Part shown: positions 26,793-33,631 of the stretch, one piece after another
Position numbering within the stretch: position 1 is the first letter of the stretch
How the letters are laid out: each line of letters starts with the position of its first letter
From: Ructibacterium sp965146665
Lineage (GTDB): Bacteria; Bacillota; Clostridia; Monoglobales; Monoglobaceae
Length of the DNA: 64,000 bases
Direction: 5' to 3'
NCBI GenBank assembly: GCA_965146665.1
Contig: CBCTHE010000016.1
Span: forward strand, 5,125 to 69,124
Translations under genes and position numbers: made by a program
The notes under the pieces: generated by a model
Told to the model about the DNA's origin: nothing
Database searches by the model: none
What the model saw: only the letters and a program-made list of their open reading frames with translations

Positions 26793-28277
26793 TTAGGAAC
26801 GCGTCACAATGGTGGCCTTGCCGTCTTTTTGGATCACCCAGCCCAGATAGGCCAGTTCCTGTACATCAATAGCTGCCTGTCCTTCTGCGTCATAGACCTC
26901 TGCGGTGTAAATTCCCAGATCGCTGTCGTTCTGCTTCAGCAGGACGTTGACAGGTTTCCTGTTCCAAACAGTCAGCTCTGCCGGGAAGTCAGCCGGATTG
27001 TGGCCGGTCAGCTGTTTCGCGGGAGCGTTCACCACAACCAGCGTATTGGTTTCGGCCTCATAGGTTACCTCAAAGCCGTTTTCACGCAGATCTTCAACCC
27101 GGACCAGCTGCATGGCCCTGTCGCTGCCGTTGACAAAGCCGGGAATGGGGAGGTCGTTCACATGGACGGGCGAATCCGGGAAAGCGGCCGGCGCGCTGGG
27201 CGTCACGGGCGCGGGCTCCGCGGTGGGGGACGGGGTGACGGCGGGGGCCGGAACTGCTGTGGCCGAGGGGATGGGGGCCGCTGGTGCGGAAGGGGCGGGC
27301 TTTTCCGTCCGGGCCGGTTTGGGGGCTGTGGTCCGGACCGGCGCCGCCGTGGCGTCCGGGACCGCCATGCTCACATATTCCCGGGGCGGCTCCGGCGCGG
27401 GCGTTGCAGTGGGAACCGGCGCGGGCTCCGGCTGCGCCTGGGGCTGGCTTGAAGCCTGTGAAAACGCGTAGTCCAGCATGGTAATGCTGTCCGTATACCG
27501 TCCGTTGGAATAGGGGGCGCCCATAATGACGGAAATCATCCGAACACCGTCGCGTTCCACCACGCCGGTAAAGCAGGCGCCCGCGGCAGAGGTGGTACCG
27601 GTTTTCAGGCCCATGGTACCGTCATAGTCATAGCCCCGGCCGGGCAGCATTTTATTGGTGGCGTAATAGGTCTGACCGCGGAAGTTCAGGCTGGTCAGAC
27701 TGGAGTAATTCAGACAGTCCGGATAGTCGCTCACCAGCCGGTTGGCAATGGTGGCCATGGCCCGGGGCGTTACGCGGTTGGACGAGGAAACGCCGCTGCA
27801 GTCTTGGAAATAGGCGTCAATGCCCCAGTCGGAGACAAACTGGTTCATCCGCGCCACAAAGGCGGCTTCGCTGCCGTACAGGTAGTCGCCCACAGCCATG
27901 ACTGCCGCATTGGCAGACACCACAAAAATGGCGCCCAGCAGTTCGTCCAGGCTGTAGCTTGCCCCGGCGCTGAGATAGACGTTGGAATATCCGGGATCCC
28001 GCGAATAGGCCGCCAGCGCGGATCCGACAGGGATCATGGTATCCTTGCTGATCCGGCCCTGGGCCATGGCGTCATAGATAACATAGGCCGCCATGACCTT
28101 GGTCATGCTTGCGGGAACCATGGGGGTATCCCCCTGATAGCTGTACACCTCTTCACAGGTGTTCGCGTTGAGTACAAAGCCGCCCCGTGCCGAAATGCCG
28201 ATGGCATAGGCGGAACTCAGATTTAAAATGACACCAAACGCCACAAAAAGCGGCAGGAATTTTCTGCAAAATTTCAA
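26793..28277 (-). CDS. D-alanyl-D-alanine carboxypeptidase, DacF/PBP5 type, with stalk domain
   Basis: 494 residues starting at TTG 28277, which has AAAAGGAG nine bases upstream and is followed directly by a signal peptide (FLPLFVAFGVILNLSSAYA). Penicillin-binding motifs: SMTK (VPASMTKVMAAYV), SAN and KTG (GLKTGTTSAAGA). It trims the terminal D-Ala from peptidoglycan pentapeptides outside the membrane. The catalytic half ends near residue 290, then a Pro/Ala/Thr-rich linker of about 95 residues and a C-terminal copper-amine-oxidase-N-like stalk domain replace the usual PBP5 C-domain. A near-consensus promoter lies at 28359-28387. Confidence 0.88.
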   Translation of the reverse strand: MKFCRKFLPLFVAFGVILNLSSAYAIGISARGGFVLNANTCEEVYSYQGDTPMVPASMTKVMAAYVIYDAMAQGRISKDTMIPVGSALAAYSRDPGYSNVYLSAGASYSLDELLGAIFVVSANAAVMAVGDYLYGSEAAFVARMNQFVSDWGIDAYFQDCSGVSSSNRVTPRAMATIANRLVSDYPDCLNYSSLTSLNFRGQTYYATNKMLPGRGYDYDGTMGLKTGTTSAAGACFTGVVERDGVRMISVIMGAPYSNGRYTDSITMLDYAFSQASSQPQAQPEPAPVPTATPAPEPPREYVSMAVPDATAAPVRTTAPKPARTEKPAPSAPAAPIPSATAVPAPAVTPSPTAEPAPVTPSAPAAFPDSPVHVNDLPIPGFVNGSDRAMQLVRVEDLRENGFEVTYEAETNTLVVVNAPAKQLTGHNPADFPAELTVWNRKPVNVLLKQNDSDLGIYTAEVYDAEGQAAIDVQELAYLGWVIQKDGKATIVTRS

Positions 28278-28358
28278 AACGTCAAGCACTCCTTTTCTGA
28301 TTGGAAAGGTTATGTTACAGACAGAAATGTATTTGTAACAATTCTGTAACAATTCAGT

Positions 28359-28387
28359 ATTGTAATACGTTTTTGCCAATTTGTCAA
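28359..28387 (-). promoter_or_regulatory. Promoter of carboxypeptidase gene with TGTAACA repeats downstream
   Basis: Minus strand TTGACA (28382-28387), 17-base spacer, TACAAT (28359-28364). The next 50 transcribed bases hold several copies of TGTTACA or its complement, two of them as an 11-base tandem (28332-28353 region). Confidence 0.85.
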
Positions 28388-28510
28388 GTTTTGGGGGGAA
28401 AATGATGTGAAAAAGGCTGCTGGGACAGCCGGTGAGGCGGCGCACGGCAGGCGTTTGGGGCAAATTGTAAATTTTTTTTGAACAGGGACGGTTCCCGGCG
28501 GGTTTGTCCC

Positions 28511-28539
28511 TTGAAAAAGATGTTTGTCTGTGTTACAAT
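28511..28539 (+). promoter_or_regulatory. Promoter of DUF1330-like gene
   Basis: TTGAAA (28511-28516), 17-base spacer, TACAAT (28534-28539). Confidence 0.8.
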
Positions 28540-28593
28540 AATAGGAACGACAAAAATGCAGGCCCGGCAAAACGCCGGCGGAGAGGAAAACTT

Positions 28594-28890
28594 ATGAGCT
28601 GCTATTTTATGGTGAATATCTATCTGAACCATCCGGACCAGCGGGCGGCATATGACCAGTATATCAAAGAGGTAAAGCCCATTGTGGAAAGCTATGGCGG
28701 TGAGTATCTGGTGCGGACCGAGGCACTGACTGCTCTCAGTGAAGCATGGCGGCCGGACCGGTTTATCATCATCCGGTTTCCGGACCGGACGCGGATGGAC
28801 GCCTGCTTCGCGTCAGAGCAGTACGGCAGAATTAAGGCGCTGCGGACCGAAACGGTGGAAAGCAGGGTGATCATTGCCGACGGGATCTGA
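28594..28890 (+). CDS. DUF1330 family protein
   Basis: 98 residues, start ATG 28594 with GAGAGGAAAA upstream. The pattern FMVNIYLNHPDQRAAYDQYI then VESYGGEYLVR and WRPDRFIIIRFPDR is that of the small alpha/beta-barrel dimeric DUF1330 family. These are single-domain cytoplasmic proteins of unknown role. It has its own promoter and is followed by a MerR regulator 87 bases on, whose promoter is separate. Confidence 0.85.
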   Translation: MSCYFMVNIYLNHPDQRAAYDQYIKEVKPIVESYGGEYLVRTEALTALSEAWRPDRFIIIRFPDRTRMDACFASEQYGRIKALRTETVESRVIIADGI

Positions 28891-28928
28891 GAATGGTCCG
28901 TAGAGCACCCATATTTTTGCCGGCCCTC

Positions 28929-28959
28929 TTGACCGGCCCCCTGGGTACCGGGTTATGAT
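28929..28959 (+). promoter_or_regulatory. MerR-type promoter with 19-base spacer
   Basis: TTGACC (28929-28934) and TATGAT (28954-28959) are separated by 19 bases rather than 17. Overlong spacers are the hallmark of promoters untwisted by MerR-family activators, so the adjacent regulator probably controls itself here. Confidence 0.6.
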
Positions 28960-28977
28960 GGGTATGAGGTGATGATC

Positions 28978-29871
28978 ATGCTGATTCAGGAGACCGGCAG
29001 ACAGACCGGACTGACGAAAAAGGCGATTGTGTATTATGTGGAGCAGGGGCTGGTCGCTCCCGCTGTTTTGGAAAACGGGTACCGGGATTTTAGCCCGGAA
29101 GACGTGGAGCGTCTCCGACGGATCGCGGTCCTGCGGAGACTTGGCCTTGGCACCGGGGAAATTCGGCAGGTGTTCTCGGGCGAAAGCGCGGAACAGCTTC
29201 AAAGAATATCGGTGCAAAGGGAGCTGGACGCGCAGGCAGATCGGACTAAGGCGAAAATTCTGGCCCGGCTGGCTGGGGGTGCGGCGTATGATGCGGTTCT
29301 GGTGGAGCTGGACGCCGCCGCATGTGCCCAATCGGTTGCGGAGCGGCTTTTGGAGGCGTTCCCGGGATATTATGGGAGGTTCATATGCCTGCATTTTGCC
29401 CGCTTTTTACAGGAGCCCGCCTGCTCTCCGGAGCAGCGGGCCGCGTATGAGACCGTGACGGCGTTTTTGGACGGAATTCCCCCTCTTGCCTTTCCGGAGG
29501 AGCTGGACCGTGAAATACGGCAATATACGGCGGCCGTGGACGCGGAGGCGATTGCGGCCATGCAGAAAAGCGCCGAAGGGGCGCTGGAAGCGCCGGAGCG
29601 GTTTCTGACCGAGAATGCGGAGGTGCTGGACCAGTATCTGGAGTTCCGGAAGTCAGAGGAATACCGTTCCTCTTTGGCCGGCCGCCTGCAGTCCCTGCTG
29701 TGGGAGTTCAACCGGGCAAGCGGATATTGCGATGTCTTTATCCCGGCCATGAAGCGGCTGAGCCCGGCCTATGCGGTGTACTGTGAAAAGCTGGAGGCCG
29801 CGGAGCGGGTGCTGGAGAAGCGGTATCCGGAGGCGGCGGAACTGGCCGCTGAATATAGAAGAATGGAATAA
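28978..29871 (+). CDS. MerR family transcriptional regulator
   Basis: 297 residues from ATG 28978 (GAGGTG six bases upstream; GTG 28969 and ATG 28972 are alternatives). The N-terminal winged helix-turn-helix is clear (TGRQTGLTKKAIVYYVEQGL then FSPEDVERLRRIAVLRRLGL), followed by the linking coiled coil to about residue 95. The C-terminal 200 residues form an effector region rich in Ala, Glu and Leu that I cannot assign to a ligand-binding family. It probably binds its own 19-base-spacer promoter. Confidence 0.85.
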   Translation: MLIQETGRQTGLTKKAIVYYVEQGLVAPAVLENGYRDFSPEDVERLRRIAVLRRLGLGTGEIRQVFSGESAEQLQRISVQRELDAQADRTKAKILARLAGGAAYDAVLVELDAAACAQSVAERLLEAFPGYYGRFICLHFARFLQEPACSPEQRAAYETVTAFLDGIPPLAFPEELDREIRQYTAAVDAEAIAAMQKSAEGALEAPERFLTENAEVLDQYLEFRKSEEYRSSLAGRLQSLLWEFNRASGYCDVFIPAMKRLSPAYAVYCEKLEAAERVLEKRYPEAAELAAEYRRME

Positions 29872-29944
29872 ATAAAAGAAGATAAAGGAATAGGGCCGGG
29901 TTTCCGGCCTATACTATATTGAGACTGTGGAAAGAGGTGAGTGC

Positions 29945-30025
29945 ATGGACGCGAACAGTGACAGCGGAAAAAAACCTGACGGGCGAAGTCCCTATGGCCG
30001 CCGGAGCTGTTGGGCGGCCATGTGA
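29945..30025 (+). CDS. Putative 26-residue leader peptide of mgtE
   Basis: ATG 29945 has AGAGGTG five bases upstream, a better ribosome site than that of mgtE itself. The predicted peptide begins MDANSDSGKKPDGRSPYG and ends in WAAM at TGA 30023-30025. It is Asp/Pro/Arg-rich. The coding bases form the left arms of two helices in the mgtE leader, so ribosome progress would change the fold. This resembles the logic of enterobacterial mgtL (Asp/Pro-dependent ribosome stalling in low Mg), but there is no sequence homology and the function is inference. Confidence 0.5.
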   Translation: MDANSDSGKKPDGRSPYGRRSCWAAM

Positions 30026-30194
30026 TTCCGTCGGGTTTTCTTCCAGATTCCGGATTACACCAGGAGGAGGCATCGTGTGATTTTCACACGATGCCTCGGC
30101 GAGTCTGACTGCGCCGCCGAAATTTTCGCACGGAAGGTGCGAAACGGCGATGCGCGAATCATCTCTTATCATTCCTTTGCTCCGCAGATAAGAG
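29966..30194 (+). promoter_or_regulatory. Structured 5' leader of mgtE: four successive hairpins
   Basis: Hairpin A pairs 29966-29982 with 30028-30044 (16 of 17 positions) and encloses a nine-pair stem 29994-30002/30013-30021. Hairpin B is a perfect 14-pair stem 30067-30080/30084-30097. Hairpin C pairs 30125-30131/30137-30143 inside GCCG/CGGC. Hairpin D pairs 30163-30170/30187-30194. None has a T-run. I did not recognise the conserved M-box core. The whole leader lies between the MerR gene and mgtE and probably responds to Mg. Confidence 0.6.
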
Positions 30195-30244
30195 GCGGTT
30201 CATTCCTATTGATGCCGGCGCGGAGCGGCGGAATGGAGATTATT

Positions 30245-31642
30245 ATGGAAGAAAATTTGATTGAGCTGGGGCAGGAGGTTCTGCGGGACAAGCTGGTGGA
30301 ACTGCTCCATGAAAAAAAATTCACCGAACTGCGGGCGACGCTTGACGCCCTGAATTCTGCGGATATTGCGCAGATACTGGCGGAGGTCACAGAGAACGAC
30401 CTGCCGCTGCTTTTCCGTATTCTTCCCAAGGAGGTCGCGGCAGAGGTCTTTGTGGAAATGGACAATGACCAGCAGGAGTTTTTGATTTCCGCGTTCAGCG
30501 ACCGGGAGCTGAAAGAGGTGCTGGACGAGCTGTATGTGGATGACGCCGTGGATCTGGTGGAGGAGATGCCGGCCAGCGTGGTCAAGCGGATCCTTCGCCA
30601 TACGGACCCTGAGACCCGCAAGAGCATCAACCAGCTTTTGCAGTATCCCAAGGACAGCGCGGGAAGCATGATGACCATTGAGTATGTGGACCTGAAAAAG
30701 CACATGACCGTGGGGGAGTCCTTTGACCGGATCCGGCGGACCGGCGTGGACAAGGAGACCATTTATACCTGTTATGTCACCGATGAAAACCGGAAGCTGA
30801 TCGGGCTTGTATCAGTCAAGGAGCTTCTGCTCTCTGACTATAATCAGGTCATTGAAGATATCATGGAGACCAATATCATCTATGTGGGGACCCTGGACGA
30901 CCAGGAGGACGTGGCCCATATGTTTGACAAGTACGATTTTCTGGCCATTCCGGTGGTGGACCGGGAGAACAGGCTGGTGGGGATTGTCACGGTTGACGAC
31001 GCCATTGACGTTCTGCAGGAGGAGAACACAGAGGATATTTCCAAGATGGCAGCTGTGGTGCCAAGTGAGGACAGCTATTTGAAGACGCCGGTGTGGCGGC
31101 ATGCCAAGAACCGGTTTTTCTGGCTTTTGTTTCTGATGCTCTCCGCCACCATAACCGGGAGCATCATACAGGAATACGAAAACGCCTTTGTGGCCATTCC
31201 GATTCTGGTGGCCTTTGTTCCCATGCTGATGGGCACCGGCGGAAACTGCGGTTCCCAGAGCTCAACCATGGTGATCCGCGGCCTGGCCCTGGAGGAGATT
31301 CGGTTCAAGGACTTTTTTAAGGTGCTGTTTAAGGAGCTCCGGATTGCGGTCATTGTGGGGGTGGTGCTGGCTCTGGTGAACGCGGCCCGGGTTTACCTCA
31401 TGTACAGCCATAACGCGGATGTACTGTCACAGATTGGTCTGGGGCAGCTGGCGCTGGTTTCCGGCCTCAGTCTCATTGGGACGGTGGTGCTGGCCAAATG
31501 CATCGGCTGTATCCTGCCCATGCTGGCCAAGAAATGCAAGCTGGACCCGGCGCTGATGGCGGCGCCGCTGCTGTCTACCATTCTGGACACCTGCTCCGTG
31601 CTGATTTTCTTCAATATTGCAATGGCCATTCTGCATCTATAG
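30245..31642 (+). CDS. mgtE: Magnesium transporter MgtE
   Basis: 465 residues from ATG 30245 (GGAG about eight bases upstream; a longer in-frame reading would run into the leader hairpins). Domain order as in MgtE: N-domain superhelix about 5-135 (LPKEVAAEVFVEMDNDQQ), paired CBS domains about 140-265 (DSAGSMMTIEYVDLKK, FLAIPVVDRENRLVGIVTVD), plug helix, then five membrane helices about 290-465 with the channel motif PMLMGTGGNCGSQSSTMVIR. CBS and N domains bind Mg and close the pore. Its leader is unusual. Confidence 0.97.
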   Translation: MEENLIELGQEVLRDKLVELLHEKKFTELRATLDALNSADIAQILAEVTENDLPLLFRILPKEVAAEVFVEMDNDQQEFLISAFSDRELKEVLDELYVDDAVDLVEEMPASVVKRILRHTDPETRKSINQLLQYPKDSAGSMMTIEYVDLKKHMTVGESFDRIRRTGVDKETIYTCYVTDENRKLIGLVSVKELLLSDYNQVIEDIMETNIIYVGTLDDQEDVAHMFDKYDFLAIPVVDRENRLVGIVTVDDAIDVLQEENTEDISKMAAVVPSEDSYLKTPVWRHAKNRFFWLLFLMLSATITGSIIQEYENAFVAIPILVAFVPMLMGTGGNCGSQSSTMVIRGLALEEIRFKDFFKVLFKELRIAVIVGVVLALVNAARVYLMYSHNADVLSQIGLGQLALVSGLSLIGTVVLAKCIGCILPMLAKKCKLDPALMAAPLLSTILDTCSVLIFFNIAMAILHL

Positions 31643-31666
31643 AAAGAATAGAAAGAAAAGAGTCTG

Positions 31667-31697
31667 AAAAGGAGGCGCCGGAACGGCGCCTCCTTTT
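31667..31697. terminator. Bidirectional terminator between mgtE and dCMP deaminase gene
   Basis: Thirteen-pair stem AAAAGGAGGCGCC/GGCGCCTCCTTTT with a five-base loop between convergent genes; T4 on each side. Confidence 0.85.
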
Positions 31698-31702
31698 CCA
31701 TA

Positions 31703-32191
31703 TCAGTACCCCAGTCGGCCGCTTAGGGAATCGTCGTTTTCCACCCAGTCGCTTACGTCAATCCCGGTGAAATCCGTGGGCGTGTTGCGGACCACCACCC
31801 GCTCAATGCCGGCGTTGATCACCATCCGCTTGCACATGGCGCAGCAGCAGGCGTCGCTGACCAACGCGCCGGTTTTGGCGTCCCGGCCCGCCAGATACAG
31901 GGTCGCGCCCAGGGTGTCGCGGCGGGCGGCGGATATGATGCAGTTGGCCTCGGCGTGGACGCTCCTGCAGAGCTCATACCGCTCCCCCCTTGGGATCTGG
32001 AGCTGTTCCCGGGTACAGAAGCCCAGGTCAGAACAGTTTTTTCTGCCCCGGGGCGCACCGGTATAGCCTGTGGAAACAATTTCGTCGTTCTTCACAATGA
32101 TCGCGCCGAAATTCCGGCGCAGGCAGGTGCCGCGTTCAATGACAGTCTCGGCAATGTCAAGATAATAGTTGTCTTTATCCACTCGTTTCAT
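31703..32191 (-). CDS. dCMP deaminase, ComEB-like cytidine deaminase family
   Basis: 162 residues. Zinc motif: SVHAEANCI (His, Glu) and CCCAMCKRMVI (the PCxxC-type pair, here CxxC with preceding CC). RRNFGAIIVKNDEIVSTGYT and GAPRGRKNCSDLGFC are typical of deoxycytidylate deaminases, which turn dCMP into dUMP for thymidylate synthesis. Length is normal. Minus strand, monocistronic, facing mgtE across a shared terminator. Confidence 0.9.
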   Translation of the reverse strand: MKRVDKDNYYLDIAETVIERGTCLRRNFGAIIVKNDEIVSTGYTGAPRGRKNCSDLGFCTREQLQIPRGERYELCRSVHAEANCIISAARRDTLGATLYLAGRDAKTGALVSDACCCAMCKRMVINAGIERVVVRNTPTDFTGIDVSDWVENDDSLSGRLGY

Positions 32192-32308
32192 CTTCTTACC
32201 GTCCCTTTCCGGTCCAACTCCGGTGGGGCTGGACCCATGATTTCGGTTCTAAAAATACTTTTCTATGGCTATTATAGTAGAATCACGTCGAATTTTCAAT
32301 AGTTTATA

Positions 32309-32337
32309 TTGACTTTGTTCTGGGGAATTTATATAAT
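32309..32337 (+). promoter_or_regulatory. Promoter of tsaE-tsaB operon
   Basis: TTGACT (32309-32314), 17-base spacer, TATAAT (32332-32337). The rest of the gap 32192-32504 holds only this promoter and the long inverted repeat listed next. Confidence 0.85.
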
Positions 32338-32343
32338 AGATTT

Positions 32344-32401
32344 GTCTGCTTACCCTGCGCGGGGGTAAGATCGGTCTTTTTCCCGCGCAGGGTTGGCAGA
32401 C
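32344..32401 (+). other. Long stem-loop in tsaE 5' leader
   Basis: Twenty-base arms (32344-32363 and 32382-32401) pair at 18 positions around an 18-base loop that contains TTTTT. It starts at about +1 of the transcript, so it would cap the mRNA 5' end. Confidence 0.6.
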
Positions 32402-32504
32402 AGAACTTATGAAAGAACAGCTTTTATGTCCGCGCCTTATCTGCCCACGGTAAGACGCGGATTGGATTGGATCATTGGTGGGCGGAAAGGCTGTGTGGAT
32501 CAGG

Positions 32505-32924
32505 ATGAAGCGTATTGAATCGACAAGCCCGGCCCAGACCCGGGAGGCGGGCCGCCGGCTGGCGGAAACGCTGTCCCCCGGCGCCGTGCTGGCGCTGGTA
32601 GGGGAGCTGGGATGCGGCAAAACCGCCTTTGTGAAGGGCGTGGTGGATTATTTCGGCGACGGCGGGGAGGTCACAAGCCCCACCTTTACCCTGGTCAACG
32701 AATACGGCGGAAGCGTGCCGGTCTATCATTTTGACGTGTACCGGCTGGAGCATCCCGACCCGGAACAGTGCGACTGGATGGATGACTACCTCTTCGGCGA
32801 CGGGATCTGCCTGATCGAATGGGCGGACAACATCCGGGCCGTCCTGCCCGGCGGCACCATCCGCGTCGAATTTGCCAAAGACCCCGGCCGGGGCGAAAAC
32901 TACAGGGAGATTACAATATGCTGA
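32505..32924 (+). CDS. tsaE: tRNA threonylcarbamoyladenosine ATPase TsaE
   Basis: 139 residues from ATG 32505; an upstream GTG at 32493 in frame is also possible. Walker A is GELGCGKT, followed by family motifs SPTFTLVNEY, YHFDVYRLE and LIEWADNI. TsaE is the ATPase of the t6A37 tRNA-modifying machinery with TsaB and TsaD. The last codons overlap tsaB by seven bases, the conserved gene order. Confidence 0.95.
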   Translation: MKRIESTSPAQTREAGRRLAETLSPGAVLALVGELGCGKTAFVKGVVDYFGDGGEVTSPTFTLVNEYGGSVPVYHFDVYRLEHPDPEQCDWMDDYLFGDGICLIEWADNIRAVLPGGTIRVEFAKDPGRGENYREITIC

Positions 32925-33631
32925 TATTCGGAATTGATACCTGCTGTATGGCGGCCACAGCCGCCCTGATGGATGACACGCGGCTGATTGCCCAGACGGT
33001 CATCAACCACAAGCGCACCCATTCCCAGAAGATGATGCCCCAGGTGGAAGCCATGTTTGACCAGGCGGAGCTGGATATCCGTGACGTGGACTGCTTTGCG
33101 GCGGCGGCCGGGCCCGGCTCCTTTACCGGGGTGCGGATTGGCGTGGCCACGGCCAAGGCGCTGGCACAGGCGTGTGACAAGCCCTGCGTCCCGGTGTCAA
33201 CCCTGCATGCGCTGGCCAACAATACGGCGGTTTTTGACGGACTGGTCTGTCCCATACTGGACGCCCGGCGGGAGCAGGTTTACAACGCGCTGTTCCGGGG
33301 CGGCCGCCGGCTGGAGCGGCTGTGCCCGGACCGGGCCTTGGCTGTGGAAGCCCTGCTGGAGGAGCTGAGGGAGAAGGCGGAGCCGGTGATCTTCTGCGGC
33401 GACGGGACGCTGGTGTACCGGGAGATGATCCGGCAGGCGCTGGGAGACCGGGCGGTCTTTGCCCAGCGGATGCAGAATATGAACCTTGCGGCCTCGGTGG
33501 CCGAGCTCGGCTGGGATATGGCCCGGCGGGGCGAGACGGTGCCCTATGGACAGCTGGTGCCCGCATATGTGCGCCTTTCCCAGGCGGAACGGGAGCGGCT
33601 GGAACGTACGGACAGGAGGGAAAACAGATGA
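32918..33631 (+). CDS. tsaB: tRNA t6A-modification protein TsaB
   Basis: 237 residues. ASKHA-fold pseudo-enzyme that dimerises with TsaD. Signatures: LIFGIDTCCMAATAAL at the start, AAAAGPGSFTGVRIGVATAK and the C-terminal PAYVRLSQAER. ATG 32918 overlaps tsaE; the TGA overlaps the ATG of the next gene. tsaD is not in this window. Confidence 0.95.
   Translation: MLIFGIDTCCMAATAALMDDTRLIAQTVINHKRTHSQKMMPQVEAMFDQAELDIRDVDCFAAAAGPGSFTGVRIGVATAKALAQACDKPCVPVSTLHALANNTAVFDGLVCPILDARREQVYNALFRGGRRLERLCPDRALAVEALLEELREKAEPVIFCGDGTLVYREMIRQALGDRAVFAQRMQNMNLAASVAELGWDMARRGETVPYGQLVPAYVRLSQAERERLERTDRRENR

Noticed and set aside
29930..30060. M-box Mg riboswitch before mgtE
   Set aside because: AGGTGAG and a few fragments are present but the conserved core order is not.
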